A stretch of 64,000 nucleotides of DNA from Propionibacterium sp. (GCA_012517405.1 JAAYVB010000044.1:1-64000); one strand, 5' to 3'; shown: positions 47,402 to 57,107, counted from the stretch's first letter. Translations and numbers: made by a program. Notes: generated by a model from the letters alone, not told the origin.

Positions 47402-47430
47402 CGGGCGAGCAGCGCTGTCGCGTCCGCCCG
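47402..47430 (+). terminator. Possible weak terminator after metH
   Basis: CGGGCG pairs with CGCCCG over a 17-nt loop; no U-tract follows. Confidence 0.3.
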
Positions 47431-47459
47431 CAGGCACGTCACCGAACGGAATGCTCACC

Positions 47460-49253
47460 ATGACTGATCGTCAGCGCAGATTACGTAGTCAAGCCTGGTT
47501 CGACGATCCGGGCAATCTGGATATGTCGGCGCTGCACATCGAGCGCTACATGAACTGGGGACTGACCCGTGAGGAGCTGCAGTCCGGTCGTCCGATCATC
47601 GGCATCGCCCAGACGGGTTCTGACCTGGTGCCCTGCAACAGGCATCATCTGGAATTGGCCGAGCGGACGCGGGAGGGTATCCGCGAGATGGGCGGGATCG
47701 CGCTGGAGTTTCCGGTGCACCCGCTGCAGGAGAGCGCCAAGCGTCCCGCGCCTGCGCTGGACCGCAATCTTGCCTATCTCGGATTGGTCGAAGTGCTCTA
47801 CGGCTACCCGCTCGACGCCGTCGTGCTGACTACCGGATGCGACAAGACGATGCCGGCCTGCCTGATGGCTGCGGCCACCGTGAACATCCCGGCCATCGTG
47901 TTGTCGGGTGGGCCCATGCTGAACGGCTGGTACAAGGGCGAACGCACCGGATCGGGCACGATCGTGTGGAAGGCACGCGAGCTGTTCGCCGCCGGCGAGA
48001 TCGATGAGGAGACCTATGTCGAGCTGGTCGCCTCCGCTGCACCGTCGCCAGGGCACTGCAACACGATGGGTACCGCCTCCACGATGAACGCGTTGGCCGA
48101 GGCGCTCGGCATGAGCCTGCCCGGCTGCGCGGCTATTCCGGCACCGTACCGGGAGCGCGCCCGCATGGCCTACCAGACGGGGCGCCGGATCGTGGAGATG
48201 GTTGCCGAGGATCTCAAGCCGTCGGACATCTTGACGCGCGAGGCGTTCGAGAACGCGATCGTGGTGAACTCTGCGATCGGCGGATCGTCGAACGCACCCA
48301 TCCACATCGGTGCGATCGCCCAGCACATCGGCGTGGAGCTGCCGCTGGACGAGTGGCAGCGCATCGGACACGAGGTTCCCCTGCTGCTCAACATGCAGCC
48401 GGCCGGTGAATACCTCGGCGAGGAGTTCTTCCGCGCCGGCGGGGTGCCCGCGGTGGTGCATGAGCTGATGGAGCACGGCCTCATTCATACCGAGGCGCTG
48501 ACTGTGAACGGCGCCACCATCGGTGAGAACTGCCGTACAGCCGCCGCGACGGATCGCGATGTGATCGCCCGCTACGACGCACCGCTGGTCGACAATGCCG
48601 GTTTCCTGGTGCTGCACGGGAATCTGTTCGACAGCGCAGTGATGAAGACCAGCGTGATCTCCGACGAGTTCCGGGAGCGCTATCTGTCGGACCCGGCAGA
48701 GCCGAACGTGCTCCAGGGCAGGGCGATCGTCTTCGATGGTCCGGAGGACTATCACGCGCGAATCGATGATCCGGAACTCATGATCGACGAGAGCTGCCTG
48801 CTGTTCATCCGCGGAGCTGGACCCATCGGTTTCCCCGGTGCGGCGGAAGTGGTGAACATGCAACCGCCTGCCGAGCTGATCAAACGGGGCGTGCATTCGC
48901 TGCCATGCATCGGAGACGGCCGCCAGTCGGGTACCTCCGGTTCGCCTTCGATACTCAATGCCTCACCCGAGGCCGCGGCCGGCGGCGGGCTCGCCATCTT
49001 GCAGACCGGCGACACCGTACGCATCGACCTCAACAGCTGCACTGCCGATGTTCTGGTTCCGGACGAAGAACTGGCCGAGCGCCGGCGAGCGCTCGATGCG
49101 GCCGGCGGGTTCTCGTTCCCCGCGTCCCAGACGCCCTGGCAGGAGATACAGCGCAGCATGGTCGAACAGCTGGGTGATGGCATGGTCCTGGGCCCGGCAG
49201 TCAAATACCAGCGAGTCTCCCAGACCTTCGGGGTGCCGCGCGCCAGTCACTGA
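47460..49253 (+). CDS. IlvD/Edd-family sugar-acid dehydratase
   Basis: 597 residues from ATG 47460; ATG 47451 is too close to the AACGGAA ribosome-binding candidate. Iron-sulfur cluster cysteines are in [20 protein letters not shown] and [10 protein letters not shown]. The opening [23 protein letters not shown] and the [14 protein letters not shown] region resemble L-arabonate/D-xylonate dehydratases more than dihydroxyacid dehydratase IlvD. It would convert an aldonic acid to a 2-keto-3-deoxy acid. Exact substrate cannot be read from sequence. The SMP-30 lactonase at 56178 could act upstream in such a pathway. Confidence 0.85.
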   Translation: MTDRQRRLRSQAWFDDPGNLDMSALHIERYMNWGLTREELQSGRPIIGIAQTGSDLVPCNRHHLELAERTREGIREMGGIALEFPVHPLQESAKRPAPALDRNLAYLGLVEVLYGYPLDAVVLTTGCDKTMPACLMAAATVNIPAIVLSGGPMLNGWYKGERTGSGTIVWKARELFAAGEIDEETYVELVASAAPSPGHCNTMGTASTMNALAEALGMSLPGCAAIPAPYRERARMAYQTGRRIVEMVAEDLKPSDILTREAFENAIVVNSAIGGSSNAPIHIGAIAQHIGVELPLDEWQRIGHEVPLLLNMQPAGEYLGEEFFRAGGVPAVVHELMEHGLIHTEALTVNGATIGENCRTAAATDRDVIARYDAPLVDNAGFLVLHGNLFDSAVMKTSVISDEFRERYLSDPAEPNVLQGRAIVFDGPEDYHARIDDPELMIDESCLLFIRGAGPIGFPGAAEVVNMQPPAELIKRGVHSLPCIGDGRQSGTSGSPSILNASPEAAAGGGLAILQTGDTVRIDLNSCTADVLVPDEELAERRRALDAAGGFSFPASQTPWQEIQRSMVEQLGDGMVLGPAVKYQRVSQTFGVPRASH

Positions 49254-49266
49254 CCAGCAGTCAGGC

Positions 49267-49315
49267 AACTTGGGTAGGGTTATCGCCCACAGTGGGGGAC
49301 AACCCTACCCAAGTT
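49267..49315. terminator. Strong bidirectional hairpin
   Basis: AACTTGGGTAGGGTT (49267–49281) and AACCCTACCCAAGTT (49301–49315) form a perfect 15-bp stem with a 19-nt loop. It sits between the convergent dehydratase and MFS genes, and has A/T-rich stem bases that can serve either strand. Confidence 0.8.
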
Positions 49316-49359
49316 TGATGTTTGGTTCGGATCGGGAGGCGCCCGGGCTCGAAACCGGC

Positions 49360-50628
49360 TCAGCGTGCGGCGAAACGAGCGGCGACTCCCACCGCGAGCA
49401 AGGAAACGGCCGCAGCCACCACCGCAACGCCAGGAAAACCGGCAACGGCCATGACCGGGCCGCCGGCCAGCGCGGCCGCTGCCGCGGCGAACGACATTAC
49501 GGCGTCGCTGAAACCCTGAGCCGCAACACGGTGCTCCGCCGGCAGCGTCTCCACCAGCAGAGTGGAGCCGGCCACCGTGGCCGCGGACCAGCCCACGCCC
49601 AGCAGGACCAGGCAGCTGATGACCAGCAGCGTGTGATGACTGAAGGCGGCTGCACCACCGGTGGCAACGAGCAGAGCCGTCAGGCCGCCCAGCGCCGTGC
49701 GCCAGGCACCGTAGCGGTCGGTCAGCCAGCCCATGATCGGAGAGAAGGCGAACATGCCGGCGATATGCAGGCTGATCGTCAACCCGATGAGCCCGATCGT
49801 CCCCGCCTCAGCTGCGCCGGCCGCTGACTCGTGGTGCAGATGCACCGGTGTCATCGTCATCACTGCCACCATGGCGGCGTGCGCGCCGGCCATGACGACC
49901 ATCACGGCGCCCGCTGCGGGATAGCGACGGACCACGGCCCAGCCACTGGCGGATGACGCATCGGCACCACCGCGGATCAGATCGCCGCCCGCATCAAGTC
50001 CGGCCCGCACCAGCAGGGGATCAGGACGCAGCCCCCACCAGATGATCGCGCATCCGATGATCATCCCGGCCGCAGAAATTAGAAATGCCCCGGCGCTGGA
50101 CGGCAACCCGAGCGCAGCGGCAACCACAGCGCCGGGGGCGACCAGGTTCGGACCGAAGACAGCGCCGATGGTGATGGCCCACACGACCAACGACAGATCG
50201 CGGCCGCGGCGCTCCGGCTGCGCCAGATCCGTGACAGCGAATCGGGCCTGCAGATTCACTGCATTCGCCACGCCCACGCCGAAGCTACCCAGCACCAAGA
50301 CCGGAAATGACTGAATGATCACGGCGTACACCAACAGAACGGTGCCGACGATCGCGCCGCACAGCCCGCTCGCCAGCGCGCCCCGCCGGCCCGTGCGCAA
50401 AGCCATACGTGACAGCGGGACCGCCGTGCAAGCCGTGCCGAGCGTCACAGCGGTATTGCTAGCGCCGGCCCAGACCTCGGCGCCAGCGAACTGCACGGCG
50501 AGGATCGACCCGAGCGTGAGCGTCGAGCCTGCACTCAGCCCGGAGAAGACCTGGGCAGCAGCCAGCGTCCAGACCGTCCTGCGCTGAACAGCGGCGGTAT
50601 CCAGCCGAGATCGCGGGCTGTGGCTCAT
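49360..50628 (-). CDS. MFS transporter
   Basis: 422 residues, about twelve hydrophobic helices. The loop between helices 2 and 3 reads PLSRMALRTGRRGAL, matching the MFS signature GxLxDRxGRR, and a second copy GWLTDRYGAWRTAL lies in the C-terminal half. Likely a drug or metabolite exporter of the MFS_1 group; the substrate is not deducible. It is transcribed alone, with a -10 (TAGACT) 6 nt before the ATG. Confidence 0.88.
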   Translation of the reverse strand: MSHSPRSRLDTAAVQRRTVWTLAAAQVFSGLSAGSTLTLGSILAVQFAGAEVWAGASNTAVTLGTACTAVPLSRMALRTGRRGALASGLCGAIVGTVLLVYAVIIQSFPVLVLGSFGVGVANAVNLQARFAVTDLAQPERRGRDLSLVVWAITIGAVFGPNLVAPGAVVAAALGLPSSAGAFLISAAGMIIGCAIIWWGLRPDPLLVRAGLDAGGDLIRGGADASSASGWAVVRRYPAAGAVMVVMAGAHAAMVAVMTMTPVHLHHESAAGAAEAGTIGLIGLTISLHIAGMFAFSPIMGWLTDRYGAWRTALGGLTALLVATGGAAAFSHHTLLVISCLVLLGVGWSAATVAGSTLLVETLPAEHRVAAQGFSDAVMSFAAAAAALAGGPVMAVAGFPGVAVVAAAVSLLAVGVAARFAAR

Positions 50629-50634
50629 CGTCGG

Positions 50635-50640
50635 AGTCTA
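50635..50640 (-). promoter_or_regulatory. -10 element of MFS gene
   Basis: TAGACT on the minus strand, 6 nt before ATG 50628. The rest of 50641–50816 shows no gene or clear structure. Confidence 0.5.
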
Positions 50641-50816
50641 GGCGATGGTCCGGGCACCAATTCGGCTCAGCAGCCTCAAAAGCAGCTAACAGCCCGCTGA
50701 TGCCGGCGCCATCGGCCGTACACAGTGCCTCGAGATGATCGACTCAGCTCCACCAGATCTGACGCGCCCGCGGATTGCTGATGACGAGCACCGACCTGAG
50801 ACTGTCCAAATGCAGA

Positions 50817-52097
50817 TCAGCCGCCGCAGACGCTGGTGAAATCTCCCGCGAACGCCAGCACGGTCGGGGATCCGACACAGATCGAACTGGTCGGTGTGCT
50901 CCCATCGACCGTACTCAACGGCACATTGTGGCCGTATATTCGGGCTTGTACCCCGAACAACTGGGCCAGGCCGCTCGGCATCGCGGGGGAGACGATCTTG
51001 GTATCGCTCGGATCCACACCGCTGACCTCGGCGGCACGCAGGAACCCATCGGGGCGGCCCATGACCTCGTCGACCAGCCCTTTGTCGATCGCTGTCTGCG
51101 GGTCGAACATGTATGCGCCCAGCTCATTGACGATGCGATCCGCCGGAATGCCGCGGTGCTGTGCGACATAGTCGACGAACTGCTGGTATTCGATCGCGAT
51201 TCCGTTGGTGTACGTGGCTCGCTCCTGCTCGCTCATCTCACGGAACGGATTGCCGAAGTCCTTACCGGTGCCCTGAGTGAGGTACTCGTGGGTGATACCG
51301 CCGGTGGTGATGACACCGGAGGTGAGGATGTTGCCGGTGAGTCCGGTCACGTCCCGGTAGTACTCGAACGGGCCCATGATCACACCGATGCTGCCGATGA
51401 GCGTCCCGTGATCGGAAATGATCAGGTCAGCCGGAGCCATCGCGTACATACCGCCGGACGCGGCCATCGCCTGCACATAGGCGACCACCTTCTTGCCGGT
51501 GCGCTCCTGATAGCGGACGATCGCGTCGGCGATCGCCCGAGAACCACTGATGGTGCCGCCGGGGGTGTCCATCAACAAGACCACGCCGGCGTAGTCGTCG
51601 GCCTTCAGGGCGTCCAGCTGGTCGGCGATCTCATAACCGTAGGTGGCCGAGCTGTACAGCGTTGCGCTCCCGGTGTTGTCGATGACTCCCGAGATGTTGA
51701 TGGCCAGCAGCGTGTTCGAGGCATTGGCCGGTCCCCAGACGTGACTCAGGCTGTTCTGGGCGCTGGTGGCCACGTTGCCGAGCGTGCGGGAGATCAAGCC
51801 CATGCCCAGCAGACTCACGACGGTCAGGACGAGGGCGACTGCTCCTGCGCCGACGGTGAGGCCCAGACCGGCGCCGAAGCCCTTCGCGAACGGCTGCTTG
51901 AAGCTCGACTGCGGTGCTGGCAACCGAACGGGCTGGGCACCCGGCTGCGGCGCTCGAGCTATCGGAGGGCCGGTCTGCGGTGCCGGTCCCGGCGGTGGTA
52001 CCTGGGCGGCGCTGCCGATGCTCTCGTCGGCTCTGCGTTCGGCCGGGTCGGGCGGCGGTTGAGGTGCGGGAACAGTCGACGGATCGCTACTGCTCAT
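50817..52097 (-). CDS. sppA: Signal peptide peptidase SppA-like (S49) protease
   Basis: 426 residues from ATG 52097 (AAGGGA about 8 nt upstream; ATG 52118 is an alternative). A ~75-residue proline-rich cytoplasmic N-terminus precedes one membrane helix (about residues 80–105). The S49 protease domain contains predicted nucleophile Ser214 (AMAASGGMYA) and general base Lys279 (GTGKDFGNPFREMS). The Ser–Lys spacing is 65 residues, about 13 more than in Bacillus SppA, owing to an insert (SGVITTGGITHEY). It degrades leftover signal peptides or membrane peptides. Confidence 0.9.
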   Translation of the reverse strand: MSSSDPSTVPAPQPPPDPAERRADESIGSAAQVPPPGPAPQTGPPIARAPQPGAQPVRLPAPQSSFKQPFAKGFGAGLGLTVGAGAVALVLTVVSLLGMGLISRTLGNVATSAQNSLSHVWGPANASNTLLAINISGVIDNTGSATLYSSATYGYEIADQLDALKADDYAGVVLLMDTPGGTISGSRAIADAIVRYQERTGKKVVAYVQAMAASGGMYAMAPADLIISDHGTLIGSIGVIMGPFEYYRDVTGLTGNILTSGVITTGGITHEYLTQGTGKDFGNPFREMSEQERATYTNGIAIEYQQFVDYVAQHRGIPADRIVNELGAYMFDPQTAIDKGLVDEVMGRPDGFLRAAEVSGVDPSDTKIVSPAMPSGLAQLFGVQARIYGHNVPLSTVDGSTPTSSICVGSPTVLAFAGDFTSVCGG

Positions 52098-52225
52098 GGG
52101 GACAATCCCTTCACTCATGGGGTGGATGGTGACGCCCCCAGTATTTCCGAAGATCAACGCCGATGTGCCGGTCAGCTGTCAACCATGGGCTACAGCCTGG
52201 ATTGGGTGCTGCCCGGCCTGGCTGC

Positions 52226-52231
52226 GACAAT
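52226..52231 (+). promoter_or_regulatory. -10 element, leaderless start of HAD gene
   Basis: GACAAT ends 6 nt before GTG 52238. Confidence 0.4.
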
Positions 52232-52237
52232 GGGCCA

Positions 52238-52942
52238 GTGCAAAGCCAGACCAGACCAAGAGCCGTGCTGTGGGACTTCGATGGGACGGTGGCCAACACC
52301 GAGCCGGTGTGGATCGCCTCCCAGATCGAGGTCATGGCCTCCTACGGGGTGCCGTATGCCTACGAGCAGGCCGTCAAGCTGTGCGGGGTATCCGCGGCGG
52401 TGTCGATTCGGGCGCTGTTCGATGCCCACGAAGCAGTACACGGTGAGCCTCCGCAGATCGAGGGTCCGGAACTGTGGCAGCAGATCGTCGACGGAGTGAT
52501 CCAGCGGATCAACGAAGAGCCGCTGCCCTGGCTTCCCGGTGCCCGCGAGCTGCTGATCGAGTTGCACGCCAAGGGCGTGCCGATGGCGCTGGTCTCGGCC
52601 AGCCCGCGCGACATGATCGACGCGGCACTGGCCAAGGTGCCCGATGGCATCTTCGACGTGGTGATCGCCGGTGACGAGATGCCTCGCAGCAAGCCCGCCC
52701 CGGACAGCTATCTGCTGGCGGCCGAGCGTCTGGGGGCAGCCGCGGACGACTGCATCGTGGTGGAGGACTCGATCTACGGCACCGCGGCAGGACGCGCGGC
52801 CGGGGCGGCGGTCATCGCGGTGCCGTGCATGCAAGACCTGGACGAACACCCCGGTCAGTTGCTGATCCCGACGCTGGCCGGACTCACAGTCAACGACCTG
52901 GCCCGGATCTGGCACGAGCTGAAGGAAGCAGCGGATGAGTGA
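52238..52942 (+). CDS. HAD-family hydrolase (beta-phosphoglucomutase-like)
   Basis: 234 residues. The GTG at 52238 is chosen because the HAD fold begins there (VLWDFDGTVANTE, with nucleophile Asp and acid/base Asp) and a -10 lies just upstream. The motif 2 serine is in MALVSASP, motif 3 Lys in EMPRSKPAPDSYL, and motif 4 acidic residues in CIVVEDSIYG. A helical cap lies between motifs 1 and 2. Substrate is unknown. It overlaps trmI by 8 bp. Confidence 0.9.
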   Translation: MQSQTRPRAVLWDFDGTVANTEPVWIASQIEVMASYGVPYAYEQAVKLCGVSAAVSIRALFDAHEAVHGEPPQIEGPELWQQIVDGVIQRINEEPLPWLPGARELLIELHAKGVPMALVSASPRDMIDAALAKVPDGIFDVVIAGDEMPRSKPAPDSYLLAAERLGAAADDCIVVEDSIYGTAAGRAAGAAVIAVPCMQDLDEHPGQLLIPTLAGLTVNDLARIWHELKEAADE

Positions 52943-53885
52943 ACTCGACCCGGCGGCCTATTCCGGCGTCCACACCGGGCCGCTGCGCGCCGGCGAGTGG
53001 GTCTCGCTCACCGACGCCAAGGGACACCGCAAGTCGCTGCTGCTGGAGGCGGGCAAGACCTTTCACACCACCAAGGGCGGGCTGGCGCACGACGACATCA
53101 TCGGGCAGCCCGAAGGTGTGGTGGTCACCACGGTCGGTGGCCTGCAATACCTGGTCTTCCGGCCTTTGCTGAACGAATACATGGTCTCGATGCCGCGCGA
53201 GGCAGCGGTGATCTACCCCAAGGACGCCGCGCAGATCCTGATGCGCGCCGACATCTTCCCTGGTGCCCGCGTGCTGGAGGCCGGGGTCGGTTCTGGTGCC
53301 CTCAGCCTGGCGCTGCTGCGCGCGATCGGCCCGACCGGGCAGCTGCACAGCTACGAGCGGCGAGCCGAGTTCGCCGAGGTGGCGCGGGCCAATGTCGAAC
53401 AGTTCGTCGGCGGCCCGCACCCGTCGTGGACGCTGAGTCTCGGCGACCTGGCCGAGGTCATCGAGGACGAACCGATCGATCGCGCGATTCTCGACATGCT
53501 CGCACCCTGGGACTGTCTGGAAGCAGTCGCCGGCGTGCTCGAGCCGGGCGGGATTCTGTGCTGCTACGTGGCCACCACCACCCAGATGGGACGAGTGATG
53601 GACACCCTGCGCGCCGATGGTGGGTTCACCGAGCCGACCGCGTCCGAGGTCATGGTGCGCGACTGGCACGCCGAGGGCCTGGCGATCCGGCCCGGGCACG
53701 CCACTACCGCGCACACCGGCTTCCTGGTGATGACCCGGCGGATGGCTCCGGGGGTGATCGCTCCGCTGCGCAAGCGTCGCCCGGCGCCGGGAGCATACGG
53801 GCCCGACTACGTCGGCCCGATCCCGCGCAATGTGCGTCCCGAACATCTGGAGGCCAACCGGACCCGGGCGAGCGAACTCGGCTAA
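52935..53885 (+). CDS. trmI: tRNA (adenine-58-N1) methyltransferase
   Basis: 316 residues. VLEAGVGSGALSLALLRAIGP is SAM motif I; the N-terminal beta domain (GPLRAGEWVSLTDAKGHRKSL) and ILDMLAPWDCLEA complete the TrmI family pattern, matching mycobacterial Rv2118c. It methylates A58 in the T loop. In most actinobacteria this gene directly precedes the arc/mpa–dop–pup–prcBA cluster. Here three minus-strand genes follow and prcB resumes 3.3 kb later. Confidence 0.95.
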   Translation: MSELDPAAYSGVHTGPLRAGEWVSLTDAKGHRKSLLLEAGKTFHTTKGGLAHDDIIGQPEGVVVTTVGGLQYLVFRPLLNEYMVSMPREAAVIYPKDAAQILMRADIFPGARVLEAGVGSGALSLALLRAIGPTGQLHSYERRAEFAEVARANVEQFVGGPHPSWTLSLGDLAEVIEDEPIDRAILDMLAPWDCLEAVAGVLEPGGILCCYVATTTQMGRVMDTLRADGGFTEPTASEVMVRDWHAEGLAIRPGHATTAHTGFLVMTRRMAPGVIAPLRKRRPAPGAYGPDYVGPIPRNVRPEHLEANRTRASELG

Positions 53886-53892
53886 GCCGCGC

Positions 53893-54507
53893 CTAGTGCA
53901 CGGTCTCCAGAAGCTGGCCGATGGCAGGTCGGTAGGCCTCGATCGACTCGCCGTCGGGGCGTTCGGCGGTCACGGTCACCAGAGTGCCGCCGCGATCGAC
54001 CACCGCGAGCACTGCGAAGACATCGTCCAGATGCCAGACGGTGTGGCCGGAGGCCAGCGTCTCGGTGCGCACCGCGGGCAACTCAGCGCCGGCACCGATG
54101 ATGGCGGAAGCCTTCTGGCGTAGAAGCGCCTCGGCTTCGGGCTCGGCACCTGGTCCGGATGACTCGATCTCGACGGCGAGCACACGATCGGGAGAACGCA
54201 GCAGCAACCCGGCATGACCGCCGAGGTAGACCCGTGGCGATCGCAGATCCGGCAGCACCGGGACCCGGAGGAGGTCGTGCACGAGTGGCTCGGCCAGCCA
54301 GTGCTGCGCCGGCGTGACGGTGACACCGTCGGCGATCTCAATGGCCTGGACGCCATCGGAGATCTCCGCCTTGGCCCGGGCCGCGTGCAGCGGGCCGAGG
54401 GTCACAGCGTAGCCAACCCCGGTCGCGAAGAGCACCAGCACAACCGTGCGGATCAGCCTGCCCGCCCGGCTCAAGCGTCTGGGGGACTTGCGGCGGCCCG
54501 TACTCAT
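53893..54507 (-). CDS. Single-pass membrane protein of unknown function
   Basis: 204 residues. A basic N-terminus (GRRKSPRRLSRAGRLIR) and one helix (about 20–40) place the rest outside the membrane as an alpha/beta domain without recognised motifs. Its ATG overlaps the stop of the deacetylase lipoprotein gene by 4 bp, so both are probably made together and act at the cell surface. Confidence 0.75.
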   Translation of the reverse strand: MSTGRRKSPRRLSRAGRLIRTVVLVLFATGVGYAVTLGPLHAARAKAEISDGVQAIEIADGVTVTPAQHWLAEPLVHDLLRVPVLPDLRSPRVYLGGHAGLLLRSPDRVLAVEIESSGPGAEPEAEALLRQKASAIIGAGAELPAVRTETLASGHTVWHLDDVFAVLAVVDRGGTLVTVTAERPDGESIEAYRPAIGQLLETVH

Positions 54508-56060
54508 CGGCGGGTCACCTTGCCCGGCGGTATCTTGCCGCCGAACAACTGCGTCAGCGTCACGGGGGTGAAGCCGCGGTCCTGGAGACCTGCCATGACA
54601 TCACTGGCTGCGGTGACCGAATCCCGGTGGGTGTCGTGGAACAAGATGATGTCGCCGGGTTTCGATACCGGCACCGAACGCTGAATCAGCGCGGCGCGGC
54701 CAGGCCCCTGCCAATCGTTGGTGTCGATCGACCAGAGGATCGCCGGTTTGCCGATGGCGGCCAGCACGGCATCGTTGACCGCACCGTACGGTGGGCGGAA
54801 GAAGGTGACGGGTTCACCCGTGATTCCCGCGATGAGATCGGCGCAGCCAACGACTTCGGCGCGGTCCTTGTCGGGCCCGACCTTGGTGAGATCGGGATGG
54901 GTCATGGTGTGGCTGCCGATGTCGTGGCCGTCGGCGGCGACGGCCCGCACGATGTCGGTGTTGCCCGTGATGTTCTTGCCCTGCATGAAGAAGGTGGCGC
55001 CGGCTTGTGCGGCCAGGAGTGTCTTCAGCAGGTCCTTGGTGTAGGGGCCGGGACCGTCGTCATAGGTCACGGCGACGCAGGTGTGCAATGAGCAGTCGAC
55101 CGGCAGGCTCGCGTTCCAGGCCGGCAAACCGGCGAAGGGGGTGTTGCGCTGGTTCTCGAGCGCAGCCGCGGCGTCGGTCTGCCATCCGGCGAGCAGGTCC
55201 GAATCGGCTTCGATGCTGGTGGCGGCGGTGGTTTGATCGAGACCCAGCCCGGCGAGTTCGGGGGAGGCGATACCGGGCGGAAGGGTGATGGTGGCCGTGC
55301 CGTCGTCCCGTTCCCGGACATCGGCGAGAGCCTGCGCCGCCAGTGCCGTCTGCTCGTCCGATGGTGGCGCGATCGGGGCGCTGCTCAGGCCACCGGCCTG
55401 GCGACGAAGCTGCTCGACGGTCCTGGTCCACACGTCGGAGGCTGCGTCCGGCTTCCAGAAAGCCGCCGCATCGGTCACGGTGCCGCCGGCGACGTCGGCA
55501 TACAGCGTCGTCTTCTGATCGGCGGTCACAGTGCCGGCGGTGCCGGTGACCGTGCGCATGGTCACCCCGACGATCGAACCGAAGGCGGCAATGACCTCGC
55601 AGGTGATCGCGGTGCCTGTCGCATTGGCGGGACCGGTCGCCGGGTCGGTCAGCACCCGGTCGGCATCCCAGCCGGCGGAACCGGGTAGACAGCCACGATC
55701 GGCCAGACCGGAACCCGACGGGAAGGCCTCCGGTGTGAACGAGAGCTGAGCCAGTGGTGCGCGGATCATCGCATCAACGCGCTTGTTGAACTCGCCCGCG
55801 CCGGCGATCTGGACATACCGGGCCTGGTATCCGGCGGCATCATTGCGGATCCGCATGCGGATGAACCCCAGGTCGTTCAGCGCTGCGGCCGTATCGGTAT
55901 CGGATGCAGCCAGCCGCACACCCGCGTGATCGTGCCAGCCCGGTGGCGTCCATCCCTCGACCGCAGGGGGCTCGGAGCAGCCGGCGAGCAGCGCTAGTGC
56001 GAGGACGCCCACCAATGGGGCTCCCGGGGCACGGCCTGGTCCAGCAGCCCGAGCGCTCAT
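54504..56060 (-). CDS. PdaC-like polysaccharide deacetylase lipoprotein
   Basis: 518 residues. The ATG at 56060 is preceded by GGGGGA; a signal peptide ends in the lipobox LALLAGC. The middle region (YVQIAGAGEFNKRVDAMI, then AAFWKPDAASDVWTRTVEQL) resembles the DUF4163/DUF3298 part of Bacillus PdaC. The C-terminal ~200 residues are a NodB deacetylase: TYDDGPGPYT, metal-binding SHTMTHPDL, RPPYGAVND and the catalytic-His segment IILFHDTHRD. It probably deacetylates peptidoglycan outside the membrane. Confidence 0.9.
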   Translation of the reverse strand: MSARAAGPGRAPGAPLVGVLALALLAGCSEPPAVEGWTPPGWHDHAGVRLAASDTDTAAALNDLGFIRMRIRNDAAGYQARYVQIAGAGEFNKRVDAMIRAPLAQLSFTPEAFPSGSGLADRGCLPGSAGWDADRVLTDPATGPANATGTAITCEVIAAFGSIVGVTMRTVTGTAGTVTADQKTTLYADVAGGTVTDAAAFWKPDAASDVWTRTVEQLRRQAGGLSSAPIAPPSDEQTALAAQALADVRERDDGTATITLPPGIASPELAGLGLDQTTAATSIEADSDLLAGWQTDAAAALENQRNTPFAGLPAWNASLPVDCSLHTCVAVTYDDGPGPYTKDLLKTLLAAQAGATFFMQGKNITGNTDIVRAVAADGHDIGSHTMTHPDLTKVGPDKDRAEVVGCADLIAGITGEPVTFFRPPYGAVNDAVLAAIGKPAILWSIDTNDWQGPGRAALIQRSVPVSKPGDIILFHDTHRDSVTAASDVMAGLQDRGFTPVTLTQLFGGKIPPGKVTRR

Positions 56061-56177
56061 CTGTGATCCCCCGATCTTCCTCAGCCAGCAACGCTGAAGC
56101 AGCATCTGACGTGCCTCAGCGTAACAAAGCTGCTTGGCGGGATCTGTTAGCGGGCGGGCGAGTCGCGGCAGTTGCGG

Positions 56178-57107
56178 TCAGAGCCGGGCCCGCAGCACAT
56201 GCGAGGCGTCACGCACGGTGGTGGGCAGCCGGTAGGCCTGCGTGGTGCACAAGACGAACAGGTCGGTACCGTCGTCTCCGCCGAAGCAGAGGTTCCCCAC
56301 GTGACCCTCGGCTGAGGGAATGTAGGCGATCTCTTCGCCGCCGGGGCTGTACACGTGGACGCCGCTGAACTCCGCACTCCAGACATTGCCGAGTTCGTCG
56401 ACTCTGATGCCATCGGCGATGCCGTCCTGGACGAGGACGAAGTCTCGTCCGCCCTTGCACAGGCGTCCGTCGATCACCTTGTAGACGCGAATGGCGTGGG
56501 TGCCGTCAGGATTCGGCTCCTCGCTCGGCAGATCGATCGAATTGTCCGAGGAGTACAGCAGCGACTCGTCGGGTGAGAAAGCCAGGCCGTTGGGCATCTC
56601 GACATCCATGATCACCGGTTCGCATTCGCAAGTGACCGGATCGAGCCGGAAGACCCAGTGATCGCGGTACTCGAGTCGGCCGGGATGGCCTTCCCTGCCG
56701 CGGAAGATGCCGTAGGAAGGGTCGGAGAACCAGATGGTCCCGTCGGACTTCACGATGACATCATTGGGGGAGTTGAACCGGCGGCCGTGCCAGTCGCTGA
56801 CCAGCGGCGCCGGTTCGTCGCCGCGGTCGACCTCGACCCAGCGGTTGCCGTGCGAGCACTGGATGACCTCGCCCTCCAGGCCTGTGGTGCGTCCGTTGGT
56901 GAACTCGACACCTTCGCGGTAGACGCTGACCAGGCCGGTGGCAGCACTCCACTGCAGGATGCGGTTGCCGGGAATGTCGCTGTAGCGCAGAGCCGCCTGC
57001 TCCGGGAGCCAGACGGGGCCCTCCGCCCATTCGGCCAGTACCGAGCCATCACCCAGGAGTTCCAATTCGCTACCGGCCAACAGGCCAGTCTTGTCAACGA
57101 AACGCAT
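56178..57107 (-). CDS. SMP-30/gluconolactonase-family lactonase
   Basis: 309 residues from ATG 57107 with AAGGTGAG 8 nt upstream. Six-bladed propeller motifs: AEGPVWLPEQAALRYSDI (metal Glu), NSPNDVIVKSDGTIWFSDP, PNGLAFSPDESLLYSSD, and DGIRVDELGNVWSA. No signal peptide is visible. It would hydrolyse a sugar lactone to the acid, which could feed the dehydratase encoded at 47460. It is divergent from prcB. Confidence 0.9.
   Translation of the reverse strand: MRFVDKTGLLAGSELELLGDGSVLAEWAEGPVWLPEQAALRYSDIPGNRILQWSAATGLVSVYREGVEFTNGRTTGLEGEVIQCSHGNRWVEVDRGDEPAPLVSDWHGRRFNSPNDVIVKSDGTIWFSDPSYGIFRGREGHPGRLEYRDHWVFRLDPVTCECEPVIMDVEMPNGLAFSPDESLLYSSDNSIDLPSEEPNPDGTHAIRVYKVIDGRLCKGGRDFVLVQDGIADGIRVDELGNVWSAEFSGVHVYSPGGEEIAYIPSAEGHVGNLCFGGDDGTDLFVLCTTQAYRLPTTVRDASHVLRARL

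Noticed and set aside
50775-52499. 574-codon plus-strand open frame
   Set aside because: Runs antisense through the SppA-like gene and out of frame into the HAD gene; both of those have clear motifs.
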